From positions 2,036,501 through 2,100,500 of the forward strand of contig NC_089444.1 of assembly GCF_026210795.1 (NCBI RefSeq): DNA of 64,000 nucleotides, given 5' to 3'. Positions 24,641 to 37,250 of the stretch are shown piece by piece; the stretch's first letter is position 1; every line of letters starts with the position of its first letter. Below the pieces are notes generated by a model, which was given only the letters and a program-made list of their open reading frames with translations, made no database searches and had not been told where the DNA came from. A program made the position numbers and the translations under genes. This DNA is from Rhizophagus irregularis. Taxonomy: Eukaryota > Glomeromycota > Glomeromycetes > Glomerales > Glomeraceae.

Positions 24641-24649
24641 TAATGATGT

Positions 24650-25330
24650 TAAATAAATATCGTGGCGATATCGATTTGCAAATGATATCATTATGATATC
24701 GCAATGATATCATTTCAATATTAATTCAATATATCGAAATGATATCGTAAAGATATTTGTTTGAAAAAATATCAGATCAATATCATTTCGATATTGTTAT
24801 AACAACAATAAATTTTTTGAAAAATGGGAAGTAAATACGATATTAATATGATATCGTTCCAACATTAATTCAATATCAATATGATATCGTAAAGATATCA
24901 CTTTATAATTATCTAATCGACATCATAACGATATTGACGAAACATCAAATCGATATCATTTCGATATTTCGATATTGTTATAACAATAATGAAAAATAGA
25001 AAGTAAATACGATATTAATATGATATCGTTCCAACATTAATTCAATATCAATATGATATCGTAAAAATATCACTTTATAATTATCTAATCGACATCATAA
25101 CGATATTGACGAAACATCAAATTGATATCATTTCGATATTGTTATAACAATAATGAAAAATAGAAAGTAAATACGATATTAATATGATATCGTTTTGATA
25201 TAACGAAATGATATCATTTTGATATTGTTATAACAATAATGATTTTTTTTTAATAAATGCAATATCAATATAATATTATTTTAATATTAATTCAGTATCA
25301 AAATAATATCAAAATGATATTATCTATAAA
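24650..25330. repeat. GATATC-rich satellite, 165-172 bp units
   Basis: gtaaatacgatattaatatg starts units at 24831, 25003 and 25167. Each unit is packed with gatatc/gatattg palindromes. It is related in motif to the array at 36730-37250. Confidence 0.75.
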
Positions 25331-27230
25331 TATTGAATTTACCTTTAAAAATATCAAATCAATTAAATATCGTTAAATTCAATTTTATAATATTTTAATA
25401 ATTTGTAATCTAATTTAAAAGTTAATTTCAATAGATTTAAGTTACCGGTTATTTATTACAATAACAATTTTAATTACAGATAAAGTATACATTAGTTTAA
25501 ATATTATATAACAGATAAAAAAAAATATCAATAAATCTATAATAAACTAATTCAATAAATTAGAATTATGAGTTAAATTGGTGATGTAAGTCAAAACATT
25601 ATGCCTTAATACTCCAGAATCATAACTCATCAACCCAAAGTTGAGGATTAACCGGATACCTTGCTTTAGATTCAGCGACACTGCCCAAGTTGGATGGGGT
25701 GTCACAGGTACGCTTTAAGAAGACTCGCTACGACTCTATTGCAAAAAGGATAAGTATATTCGAAAACACCAGACATAAATTCACCTCAGAAGTTTGGCGG
25801 GAAACCCCTGTAAACAACTGCAGTTTCATCATTACCAAAATCATTGAACTTAGGGATACAATGAAAAAGTTCATGAGAATGACGGCTTTAAAAAAAAAAT
25901 ACAAATATATTCTCAACTTTGACAATTCACCCTTATTCTTTGGCCTGGAATTCTCATATGACTGCATTATTGTTGTTTGTAATTTGATCCATTGAATCCA
26001 CCATAAATTACCTGGCAAAGCGAACTTTTATTAGACAACCATAGCTTCATCAACAAACGTTGCAATGTGTTTGGACGAATGACATCCTGTTTAATAAATT
26101 TTAAATGGGCAAACGTGGACCTAAAACCCATTAAAGATAGGCTGCAAGAAGTGCAAAGCAACCTACCAACCCACGAGTGGGTCTAAGGGTTAGGGAATAA
26201 AATATACGCCAAACACACACAAGTTGGTATGGAGTTAAAGTCTTACAAACTAAAAATTATTTTTGCCACTTAATTCTCCAATAATCAATGTTATAAAAAA
26301 GTTACTTACGACTTAAGCCTACTTAATTATATATAAAACGACACTTCGAACAGACAAAGCTCATGATATATGAGAATATCCCATCATGCCTATTTTAACC
26401 CTTAATTAAAGGATTTTTGTTGCGTTAATTATATAAGCTTTACGCCTATATATATAACATAAGCTTACACCTATATAATTCAAGTCCGCCTTTTCCTATA
26501 ACACACTATGCACGATGGCAAACGTTATAGGAGGCAGACTCTACTTTCAGAAAGAAAGTTTTTTTTTTAAAAAAAAAAAATGTACAAAATAAATAGTCTT
26601 AAATAAAATAGTGGTTAAATTGACTTTTTAGGAATTAATAGCCTTATAATATACGCGATCATTTAATATACGCGATTATTTAATCAGACAATTTATTAAA
26701 TTTGGTATTACACGAACTTGATCAATCTGATAATTGTTTAGTCTTTTATAGGTGGATATTTCTTGAATTATCACCTGAACTTTTCAATTTTTTGCAGAAT
26801 CGAAGATGAAAACCGGAAAAGTATTCTGATTCGGAATTTTTTTAAGAAATGTGTTTGTTATTTTGTAAATTACCAGTCAGAATTGGCTTAAACTTTAAAG
26901 TTCTTACTTTACGCAAATGTTACATAAATGTATTCTTTTTGATCTGTATAAATTCTTTTTGATCTGTATAATAACGTCAAATATATAGAGATATTTAGGC
27001 CGTATACATTAAAGAAGAAACGTCACATAATAACCATTCCATTTTTAACAAAACAATAATTACTTTTTAAACTTGAAAGTGTTATATCTTAGACAAACAT
27101 TTTATAGTTTTATACATCCATTTTATTTTATATTATTATCACTCGACATTATGGTATAATGTTTAGAATAATGATGTTTCATATTATCATTTACTTGTAA
27201 AATTTACTAAATTTATTCAATGTAATATCG
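25331..27230. other. Mostly non-coding stretch
   Basis: The part 25690-26160 is less AT-rich and has overlapping frames on both strands (101 aa plus, 96 aa minus). I recognise neither, and codon patterns do not favour one. At 26485-26542, gtccgcc..cctataac is followed by gttatagg..ggcagac, a hairpin of about 16-bp arms. The rest is plain AT-rich sequence. Confidence 0.4.
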
Positions 27231-27362
27231 TTATAAAATGCATAATTTTATAAAAAAATTAGAGCGTTTGCTAAGATTTATAACTATGTATAATTTAATA
27301 TTATTATTAATAACTATGATTAAAGGATATGAAGTATCAGTATAAATAAAATAACTTACCGA

Positions 27363-28504
27363 TAAAGAATCAACGATCTTGTTTCCGCTCCTAGAAGGGA
27401 TCATTAATTCTTTGGTTATATTATCTAATTCTTTAACAGCGGACAAATTTTTTCCATTCCACGAAACCTTAAAGGTTTCTCTTACGAAATCAACCAAGAT
27501 ATCGAACCCTCCATTTCTTGTTAATTCTGAAATATTAACAGCTACAAGCTGTCGGCTTAAAATCTTTTGAACAAATTCTTCATCAACGTAATCTATAAGT
27601 TCTTTTTGAGATAAACTTCCGGTAGATGCTCTATAATTAAATTAATAATTAATACAAACAGCACTATTTGGTTAGCTAGGAAACAATTAAATAAATACCT
27701 GTTTTTTCTTATTTCTTTAAATTCTTTTACAGAAGTTAAAATAATTTGGTTAAACTTATTTCTGAAGTCGATGAAAAATTTTCGGGTTTTTTCGAGGTAG
27801 CTTTTAGCTTCGTTCGAATGTATTTTTATTTTGAAAATTTTTGTTATCAACTCATCAAAAACTTCACCACGTGGACTTCTCGCATGTAAAAAAAGACACT
27901 TGACACTTTCGTCTTATAGACGAATTTTATCCTAAAATATTAAAAATACATTATTTAAAAGATTTAGACAAATAAATATTATCATGTTAATTTAATACTT
28001 ACGTCCGTAATTTTACTGGATGATAAGATAGCAACATCCGTATTGTTCATTTCTAGTGCCAATCTTAAAATTTCTGGATGGTCGACGAGCCAAGCAACTA
28101 TTTCTAAATTTGACTTTGATTGAAATACTTCGGGTTTTTTATGATCTTCCGTCTTACTCGCATCATCATCATCATCATCATCATCATCATTACTTCTTTT
28201 TTCATTTACTACTATAACTTCTTTATCGGCAGATTCGGCAGCTTCTTTATTACTATGGTTTTTACTTTTTTTCATCAACTGATTGGCTTTCTCAATGTCA
28301 ATATCTCTTCTTTTTTTCGTAATTTGTTTTCTTTTCAATCCTATTATACATATTTTTGGTATTTATTAATTATTCTCTTACATATAACTATATAACAAAA
28401 CTTACTATAAATTTACAAAAGAGTTATATCTACATACCTCCTTCAACTTCCATTTCTTGATTATTATCAGACGATTTATTAGGTGATTTACGTTTAGTTG
28501 TCAT
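27363..28504 (-). pseudogene. Spliced gene of unknown function, one in-frame stop
   Basis: Exons are 28504-28438, 28340-28003, 27931-27699 and 27631-27363, all with GT-AG borders and compatible phases. A gtaagt donor at 27362 suggests a further exon. The N-terminus is basic and serine/lysine-rich (TTKRKSPNKSSDNN). A run of nine Asp comes from a (cat)n tract at 28163-28190. The C-terminal half has no recognised domain (KELIDYVDEEFVQKIL, LVDFVRETFKVSW). The third exon carries taa at 27914-27916, five codons after its acceptor, so the protein may stop near residue 140 or the gene may be dead. It looks host-like rather than transposon-derived. Confidence 0.5.
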
Positions 28505-29831
28505 AATATAAAAAAAAATATGAGCGAAAAAAAAAGTGGAACAACCTTTTTGTTTCAAAGTAGGTGATATATATCGAGAAAATATGAATGAATAAAAAAT
28601 GTGGAGCAACTTTCTTGCTCAAAAAAGTAGGTGATAAACATTGAATGAACAAAAAAAAAGGGCGAGTTTATCATGATATAATTTTGAGATTTTAGCTATT
28701 GTAATTATGATTGTAGTATTTAATTGGAAAATATACATGATCTCAATATCATTATGTATTGTGTAAAATGCAGGATCAGTTAAAAATATCAGGAGATGGG
28801 AAAACTAAAAATTATGATTTCAAGATCGAAAATTAAATTTAATTTATATAAATAATTTGTATTTCATTTAATAATAAAAGTGAATACTGGACACTTTTTT
28901 TATATAGAAGATTACTTCAAATCAGTTCCAAATCTTTATTTTATTGCGTATTTACGATTCAATTTCATAAATTTTATTATACTTTTTTAGGCCATATAAG
29001 GAGTGAGAAGAAAAATATTAGAAGAAAGGAGTGAGAAGAAATTAATCATGTGAAGTATCATTTTATGTGATACAATGATATGCACCAAACTCAAAAAGTA
29101 TAGCCATTATAGCTACTATTATCATTCGGCATTAAATTACGTAATGTTAAAGATATTATTGCATCCAAATAACCCAATCAAACCTTTTTACTCATATGTG
29201 ACTGATTACTAAATTTGCGAAAAGACAATGCAACTCCTTAACATATGATTTTTGTATATTATTGTACAATTATGAAAAGAAAGTCGTGAGCAGTCTATAG
29301 AATATTATGTAAAGCTACAAAATTCAAAAATATTTAGAGTTGGTAACGAATTTACATTTCAATAGTACCATTAAATAGAAATTTATAAACTTAACTGCTA
29401 AAGGAAGAGAAATTTTTAAACGATAAATGGATGAAACATAGTACAGTTTGATGGTTGCTAGAATACTCTCAAAATAATTTTCATGATTAATTGTGGAGGT
29501 TATAATTAAAATATTCCAATTGAAATAATACAGCGACGATCTGCTTATTTGCTTATTTAATGATTTAGCATATTTTATTATTTTATGTAGTAAAGTAAAT
29601 AGTATTTTTTTCCAAATAATGAAAGATACATCGTTCAGAAAATAAAAAAATTGAATGTGTTAACGAATGTTGTACAATATAATATTAAGCAAAAAATTGA
29701 ATGTTGTACAGCAATATAATATTAAGCAAAATTGAATGTTGTACAGACATTAATATAACAAAATAGTAATTATGATTTGAAAGATTTACAATTTCATATG
29801 AAGTGAGGTGAGCGTAAACGGAGAGGCGAAA
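28505..29831. other. Intergenic, no gene seen
   Basis: AT-rich. A direct repeat lies at 29660-29745 (gaatgttgtacagc/aatataatattaagcaaaa). The side near 28504 holds a duplicated block around gtggaacaac..gtaggtgata at about 28535-28635. Nothing coding is supported. Confidence 0.4.
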
Positions 29832-30492
29832 TTATTCAATTTCAATGATTTCATAATATGAAGGTGAGCCTCGTAAACGGTAAGGTGTAGGTGATGAGTG
29901 ATGGAGGAGAGGCGTAGGTGATGATGATGAGTGTAAACGGAGAGGTGATATAGGTGAGCATATTGGTGAATGTAGTGGTAAGGATGACGGAGTTGTTATA
30001 TGGCTTGTTGTGTTAATTTCGTGAGCAATATCATAAATTGTTTCTAAATAAATAATCAGATTAATTTATGAATTAAATAAAAAAAAAATAAAATATTTAC
30101 GTGGTTTTCTAATATTTACGTCGTTTTTCCCAAAAACGTTCACTGAATTCCTCGTAGTACTTCGTTCCTAGAGCACTTTTCCTTCCCTTTGGCTTACCCT
30201 CGATATATAATTGCATTTTCTAATAAAATTATAAAATTATATTAGTACTATTTAATATGCTAAAATAGTAGTTGAACCTGAAATAATGTTTATATACTTT
30301 ATAAGCTTGCACTAAGCCGTTAAATTTTTCTTTACATTGCCTCCCAGTATATGTGGTTCCGAATTCAAGGTTTATTTTGCTTGCTAGCCCTTTCCAAAAA
30401 TTATGCTTCATATTACCACTAAGTTCGTGAAAATTATCGTTTTCATTTTTTCTTTCATTAATTAAAACTGGCAATTGTCTATCAGTCCACAT
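29832..30492 (-). CDS. Myb/SANT-like DNA-binding domain protein, 168 aa
   Basis: Three exons are read as 30492-30298, 30219-30120 and 30043-29832, with phases 0 and 1 that fit and no stop before 29832. The first exon encodes a trihelix/Myb-like domain: MWTDRQLPVLI, then MKHNFWKGLASKIN and GRQCKEKFNGLVQAY. The second is basic (GKPKGRKS, EEFSERFWEKRRK). The third is rich in Ser, Pro and His, and the purine-rich direct repeats at 29800-29960 are its coding sequence. The protein would be a small nuclear DNA-binding factor; such domains also occur in transposon accessory proteins. The start is the first ATG in the open frame. Confidence 0.55.
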
Positions 30493-30509
30493 GTTATTAA
30501 AGAATTAAT

Positions 30510-30830
30510 GAAATATTAATGAAAACGAAAGAGAAAGAATTTTGTAAAAGGAGTGGGAAAATAAAAAAAAATCCGTAAAAAAAAAATCCGTGTAAAAAAA
30601 AAAAAATCTGTGTAAAAAAAAAAATCAAATTATTACGCCTACAATCTATGAACACAAGAATTAATGAAATATTAATGAAGACGAAAGAATTAATGAAATG
30701 AAGAATTATATTAATGAAAACGAAAGAATTAATGAAACGAAAGAATTTTGTAAAAGGAGTGGGAAAATAAAAAAAATCTGTGTAAAAAAAAAAAATCAAA
30801 TTATTACGCCTACAATCTATGAACACAATA
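30510..30830. repeat. Direct duplication of about 190 bp upstream of the Myb-like gene
   Basis: gaattttgtaaaaggagtgg and the block acgcctacaatctatgaaca occur twice (about 30537 and 30740; about 30635 and 30807), with poly-A runs between. Open frames here follow the repeat. Confidence 0.6.
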
Positions 30831-30841
30831 AGAAATTGCAA

Positions 30842-31525
30842 TGATGTGGAATAAATAGTTTAAACAAATTTGTTAAACAAATTTGGATAAGCCATGGGTA
30901 TGCCGCGGGTATGTCGCGGGTGTATCGTGATGTCTTTATGGTAAATTAAAGCATTTACCGTGAGTGAGTCGCGGGTCAATTTGAGGACTTACTATGGAAT
31001 AATAAAGATGTTTTTATACACGTAATTATCTTCTATAGTGGTCGATTTAGAGGTTCAATCGGGAAAGTTTTACCACAACATTTATTTTATTTTGACAATG
31101 GCTTAAAATTAACGAAAATTAATTAACGAAAATTGATTTAATTGGTCTGCTAATAACAATCATGGTGTTTAACGAATTCGCTTCATTAGTTTTGATGTTT
31201 GAAAAATATAATCGTAAATTAAATATATAATCGTAAATTAAATCATACTTTATCTATTATTTTATTAAATCGTAAACTTTAATACTCTACTACTAAATTA
31301 ACTAAATTATTGTTTCACGAGAGCATTTTCTATTTATTAAGTATAATTTTCAACCACTATTTTTTATAATCCTGCATATGAATTTACAGGTCAAAAACTT
31401 CGCAATTCAATTAGTTTAATTTTTGAGTTTTTTGACGCATTTGTGAGATTTAAGCAAGTATGAAATAAATTTTTTTTATACTAATTGAATTTTTATGTAT
31501 TGATTAATGATAAAAAAAGCATGTA
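30842..31525. other. Intergenic, no gene seen
   Basis: AT-rich. A small ggtatgtcgcgggtgt-like cluster lies at about 30893-30980. Nothing else is supported. Confidence 0.35.
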
Positions 31526-31661
31526 CTACTTGATTTTGTATACGATTGTGTTCCAAAACTTGACGATTGTGTTACTTTTAAAACTCCAATGTGCTACTTG
31601 ATTTTGTATACGATTGTGTTCCAAAACTTGACGATTGTGTTACTTTCAAAACTCCAATCAG
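31526..31661. repeat. 68-bp tandem duplication
   Basis: The unit ctacttgattttgtatacga..gttcc..gacgattgtgttac begins at 31526 and 31594 and is nearly identical in both copies. It lies about 170 bp upstream of the CMC-type gene. Confidence 0.8.
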
Positions 31662-31827
31662 AATCTATAGCAAATTGGTAATAATTTTAACCGAATTGAT
31701 TTTGGTTTTTTTGTCGATACGCTAAACAATATAAAAGGTATTAAGGTATTTAATAAATAATTTTTATAAAGATTTATTGAATTTTATAAAAATTCTAAAT
31801 TAAGTTAAGGATTTAAATTGTCAAAAG

Positions 31828-34800
31828 ATGAGAAGACGATATAGTCACAATAAACTAATAGAGCCAATTCAAATTTGAAATCGGGTTTCTTACAGCAAAC
31901 CTAATGAGACAACAGATTCTGACGAGAGAGTTGCAATTCGTTCGCCTGTACGTTCACCTGATAATAATAACGATGACATAGACTTTCAGTATGATTATAA
32001 AGATGATTTAAGTTTTCAAGACATTAATGATGACGATAATGCATATGGATCAATTAATCCTCAAAACTTCAATGATGAGATGATATTTTCGCAAGATAAT
32101 GTCAATTCATCTGATACTGAAGAGGAAGAAGAAAGTGATAACGAATACAATTATGAAGAGGAGGAAGAGGAGGAAGATAATAATGAAAACAATGACGAAG
32201 AGGAGGAGGAGGAAGGTAACAATGATGATAATAATAATCAAGTGGAAGAGGAACGTAATAATGATGAAGAGGAACGTAATAACGATGAAAAGGAACGTAA
32301 TAATGAAGAGGAAGAAATAGATCAAATTGTTGAAGCGTTAGATGAAGACAAGATACCGTTCTGCAATGGTGAGTTTGCACCGTACTTTAATAATTATACA
32401 ACTACGGCATTATTTTGCTGGCTTCAGAAGCATAATGTTTCTACGAAAGCATATGAAGATCTTGTCGATATCATTTACAATTCTCAATTTGAATCTACCC
32501 ATGTGGTAAAAAATATCCGAAGATTCCAATCATGGAGAAAACGTCTTCCTCTCCTACCAATAATAACAAAGTCTATTAAAATTTCACCAAAAAAAACTCC
32601 ATCAACCTCACGAGGATCAAAACTTTCGTATCAACTCTCAATCAGTGAAATTATATGACGTGTTCTTAATAATCCGATGCTAATGAAGCATATGTATTTT
32701 GGACCTGGCATTAATTCTGAAGAAAAATCAGAATTTTGGCATGGAAATTTATGGGGGGAATCCCCACTTTTTGGACAACACAAAATATTAATATCAGAAG
32801 GTTATAAAATAATACACTTTGATACAATTATAATTTATTATCATTGATAATATTTATTAAAGTTATTTTTAATAAATAGTATTGTACCGATCTGGTGATT
32901 TTGTTTACTATCATGATGATAATGGTCAAAAAAAACTTGGAAGATTAAGATCAATTTTAAAAAATGATGATGGATATTATCAGTTACGAATTCAAAAAAT
33001 TTTGGAATATAGAAATTTACCCAGAAATTTAAAAGGGTTACCAAGACAACGTCGTTCTATTACCGGTGAAGTATGGTTACAAGACGAACCATTTTTAATT
33101 ATAATGACTTCTCAAATTTTAGAAAAAGTAACTATATTGATGATGTTTCAACATCAAAATATTCCTGATGGTTCATTGCGGATTAGTGAAATAATTTATA
33201 AATGTAATGACCGTTGGCACGTTCATAATGTAAAGCTTTTATACCTACATCCATCTGATTACATTTCTATCAGAAATCCACCATCATCATCTATGCCAAT
33301 CTATAAGCTATTTTTAGATCTTTATTATGATGATTTTGGTACATTTAGAAATGTATACCATTCTCTAGGTGGTGTTTATGTACAGTTTGGAAATATGCCA
33401 GCACATCAAAGAAAGCTAATAAAGAACCATTTTGTTATTGGGTTTATCCCATTTGAAGGAAAATTTGACGAATTTATGATACCATTCATTTCAGAAATGA
33501 AGGAATTAGAGAAAGGAAAGGTGATGACTGTCCAAGGACAAGATGCATGGATAATTGCTGGTTTAGGCGTTGTTACGGCAGATTTACCTCAAGGTAACGA
33601 TTTGACAGGAGTATTAAGGTATTTTTTCAATTTAGTTAATAATATAATAATATAATTTTATGACAACTATTAAAATTTTTTAAAAAATAAATTTAGACAT
33701 AATGCAAATAAGGGTTGTCGTACTTGTAAAACTACTAAAGAATTATTGAGTGCTCACAATCAGGATATCGTAACAACATTACGTTATCATCATATTACAG
33801 ACGAAGAAATCTTAAAAATTTCTCATGAGACTATAATGTCAAGAAGAGATCAACTTTGTACGGAATATGGTTTACGATCATTACCTAGTATTTTAGATAA
33901 ATTAAAAAGGGAAAGACATTTACAGACGCCGCAGTATGTTTATCATGCGACTGCAGGAAAGATTGGGCAGCTACTAAAATTAACTTGTGAATTATTTTCA
34001 CGAGAAGGAGAAGATAATTTTATCGAAATTTGGAAAAATTTTGAAATCCCAAAAAGATGGTCTCGCTTACCAAATCCGATTACTCACTACAATAGTTTTA
34101 TGATGTCGGATTTACTTAGATTAGCTATGATTATGCCATTTTTGTTAAACCAGTTTTTAAAAGAATCAAGTATCAAACGTAATGAAACAGCCATGGTTCA
34201 ACAAAGAATTGATGCATTTCGAGTTAGTTCAGTTCCAAAAATTATTATATCTTGTTGGATACATGTTGCAAAAACTATGAAAGCAGTTTTTAACAAGAAA
34301 TTTACATCAGATAGCTATGAGGAATTGCAACAATGTCTTGAAGAAGAGTTTTCAATCCTTCCAAAGGTATAGTTACAAATTTGATATTGAAATATGGAAT
34401 AATTTCAAATAATTAACAATATTTTACTTTTTATAGGTTTTTGTAAATTTTGTTAATTTACCAAATATACACGTTAATATGCATCTTTTGATGTATGCTA
34501 AAACCTTTGGAACACTTATTAATACCCAAGTTGGTATAAAAGAAATGGTCCATCGTATTTTTAAGGGGATGGTACCAAAGACTAATTGCAAAAACATAGA
34601 TTTGGATTTATTAAAGCGTTACAATACTTTATTTGCAATTCGACATTTAGCAGATGGTGGTATTGATCCAAGATTTAATAGATCTTGTACTGGATTTACA
34701 AATTCAAATTTTGGACAATTATTTTTAAATTGGTATGTTACAGAAGATAAATATTCAACTGAAGCAACTGAACAAGTTCAAGACGATGATGATGATACAA

Positions 34801-35439
34801 AAAGTAAGTATTTTATTGCATATAGTAGTACATGTTTGATATTTATATTTACTAATCTTTTAATTTAGTTATATCTCCAGTAAACTTTATTTCCAATATT
34901 TCATTAAAAAAAAGAATGTCAAAGCAGGAACGTGATAAACTTCTTTTAACTTTACATAATTTTAAAACTGAATTGTTTTTATCTTATGTGGATATGAAGT
35001 TTGAGGCGGCACTTATAAACTCTTCAATAGTTGGTACAAATTTGCATCATATATGATTGAAGAAGAAAATGGTATCCTTTCAAAAGTTCACCTACATCTC
35101 GATGATTTTATCACAATTTATGAAGAAGATCATGAAGAATCTTATACAATAATCAAAGGTATCTTTCAACATAAGGGTAATAATAACAAATATTATGCAT
35201 TTATTGTTGTAGATTGGTTTGAAGATACTATGGTTGAACATTCAGTATTAAAATATCCACTTTACCGTCTTTAAGCAACAGGAGATAAATGGAGACGTAT
35301 TTTTCCAATTACTGTAATAGATAATGTTCAAAAAGTACACTTTATTCATAATTGTAATTCAGAAAGGTGCCAACTACCAAATCATAATACTACAAATAGA
35401 ATTTGGATAAAAAATAATTTTTATTTTACAGCCATATAA
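31828..35439 (+). pseudogene. CMC-type transposase gene, second subfamily
   Basis: The start ATG is at 31828. A long Asp/Glu/Asn-rich N-terminus (to about 32330) is followed by MKHMYFGPGI and FWHGNLWGESPLFG. Introns lie at about 32800-32879, 33616-33697, 34367-34436 and 34803-34869. The core has LFLDLYYDDFGTFRNVYHS, QGQDAWIIAGLGVVTADLP and HNANKGCRTC, matching CMC/Plavaka-like transposases from AM fungi as I know them. The C-terminus ends with VHFIHNCNSERC. Stops at 31876-31878 and 32656-32658 (tga where cga is likely) and 35272-35274, plus a frameshift near 35030, inactivate it. Terminal repeats were not found. Confidence 0.65.
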
Positions 35440-36540
35440 TTATATTAATTATATAAATATAATAAAATAATTATTTTAATTTGTATCGTATAAAATTTTG
35501 GTTAAAATTAACAATTAACCAATAAAATCATATGCATGATGTAATAATAAATTAAAATTAACCAATTAAAATCACTTTAATTACATGCATGTGATATCTA
35601 AAAATAGCTAAAATTCGCGTTTATTAATGAGATTTTTTTTGTTTATTTTCAAAAATACGCTTTTCTCTTGTCTTTTATATTAACACTTTACGATATTTTA
35701 GTTCGTCTCTTCTTTTCTCTTTTTAAAGTATACTTTAATTATCTCTTTACAATATTAACAATACTTTATTAGTTTATATATTCAACATAGTAAGACATCC
35801 ACATACGAAAAGCAAGAATAAAAGCAAGAATAAAGAAAAGAAAATGTACCCGCCACTCATATACGAAAGAAAAGAATAAAAAGAAAGGAAAAATGTACCC
35901 ACTACCCACATACAAAAGAGAGAAAAGCCGCTTTTAAATAAATAGTGGAGCTGTTAAGCAAGGTATGAAAATAGGATATACGCGTATTTTTCATATTTTT
36001 TTTACAATATGTTGTGGTTTGAGTCTTTCTTTGTTAGACTGTGGTATAAATGTGAATATATTTTTCAACGGCCATGTATCTATTGCTTGTTAAATATATT
36101 TGCAATTTTTTGTCTTTCTTTGTTAGACTGTGGTATTACAATATGAAGTGTGAATATATTTTTCAACGGCCATCTATCTATTGCTTGTTAAATATATTTG
36201 CAATTTCTTTTGTAATATTTGCTTTAACCTGGAGGAAAATGTTATGAAATAGGGCTGGATATTTTATGACATTTTCTGCCTTCCAATTACTTTGTCCGGG
36301 GGTAGCCTGACAATTTGTCGTTGTCCGTCAGTCGTAGCAACCAGCATTTTTTTACAATATTATGATTTTAAGAAACAAAACACTTTCAAAAAAATTTAAA
36401 GAAAGAACTAACTTAAAAATATTATCATTTTTATTATTCTTTACAAAATCCCGGAATTACCTGCTCTAACTATTATCCCAAGGTTATGTATTAAATTTTA
36501 AATATATTTTACAAAGAGTACATTTTATTAATCATGATTG
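35440..36540. repeat. Non-coding stretch with short duplications
   Basis: A purine-rich motif, catacgaaa(g)aaaagaataaa, repeats at about 35805-35935 and again at 36598-36660. A tandem pair of about 92 bp (ctttctttgttagactgtgg..tttttcaacggcca..) lies at about 36025-36206. Nothing coding is supported. Confidence 0.5.
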
Positions 36541-36566
36541 TTATATATATATATATATATATATAC
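36541..36566. repeat. (AT)n microsatellite
   Basis: About ten uninterrupted AT units. Confidence 0.85.
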
Positions 36567-36729
36567 TTTAAAATTGAAAATGACGTATCCATCCACTTAC
36601 ATACGAAAGAAAAGAATAAAAAAGAGAAGAAAAGAATAAAAAAAAAGGAAGAAAAGAAACGTACTCCACTCACCCATAATAATCCATTAATAAAAAATTA
36701 TTATTATTAATGTATAATAAATAAATGTA

Positions 36730-37250
36730 AAACATTTTTTGTAATATTAATTCGATATTAATATGATATTATTATGATGTAGTTAATAAAATGTCAAATA
36801 TTTTGTAATATTAATTCAATGTTAATACGACATCACTACGATGTGGTTATGATATCAAATAGGTGTAAAATATTTTTGCAATATTAATTCGATGTTAATA
36901 TGATATCACTACGATGTGATTACGATATCAAATAAAATGTCAAATATTTTGTAATATTAATTCAATATTAATACGACATCACTACGATGTGGTTACGATA
37001 TCAAATAGATGTAAAATATTTTTGCAATATTAATTCGATGTTAATATGATATCACTACAATGTGGTTACGATATCAAATAAAATGTCAAATATTTTGTAA
37101 TATTAATTCAATGTTAATACGACATGGTTACGATATCAAATAAATGTCAAATATTTTTGTAATATTAATTCAATGTTAATACGATATCACTACGATGTGA
37201 TTACGTGATAATATTTACATCGCATAATGATCGCTGCGATATCGCAGAGA
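36730..37250. repeat. GATATC-rich satellite, 146-bp dimeric units
   Basis: gtcaaatattttgtaatatt recurs at 36793, 36939 and 37085 (period 146, two half-units of about 73). Each half carries aatattaattc, cactacgatgtg and gatatc. Motifs are shared with the array at 24650-25330. Confidence 0.75.

Noticed and set aside
25690-26161. Opposing 96-101 aa frames
   Set aside because: Neither protein is recognisable and no splice or start context favours one.
26485-26542. Hairpin considered as a terminator or RNA gene
   Set aside because: Arms of about 16 bp with mismatches and no adjacent gene end; more likely a small repeat scar.
32080-32380. Several overlapping frames in both strands at the acidic region
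   Set aside because: Shadows of a low-complexity gaa/gat-rich coding stretch of the CMC-type gene.
36730-37250. Evenly spaced repeats resembling a CRISPR array
   Set aside because: Spacers are themselves repeats, no cas genes are present, and the genome is eukaryotic; it is a satellite.
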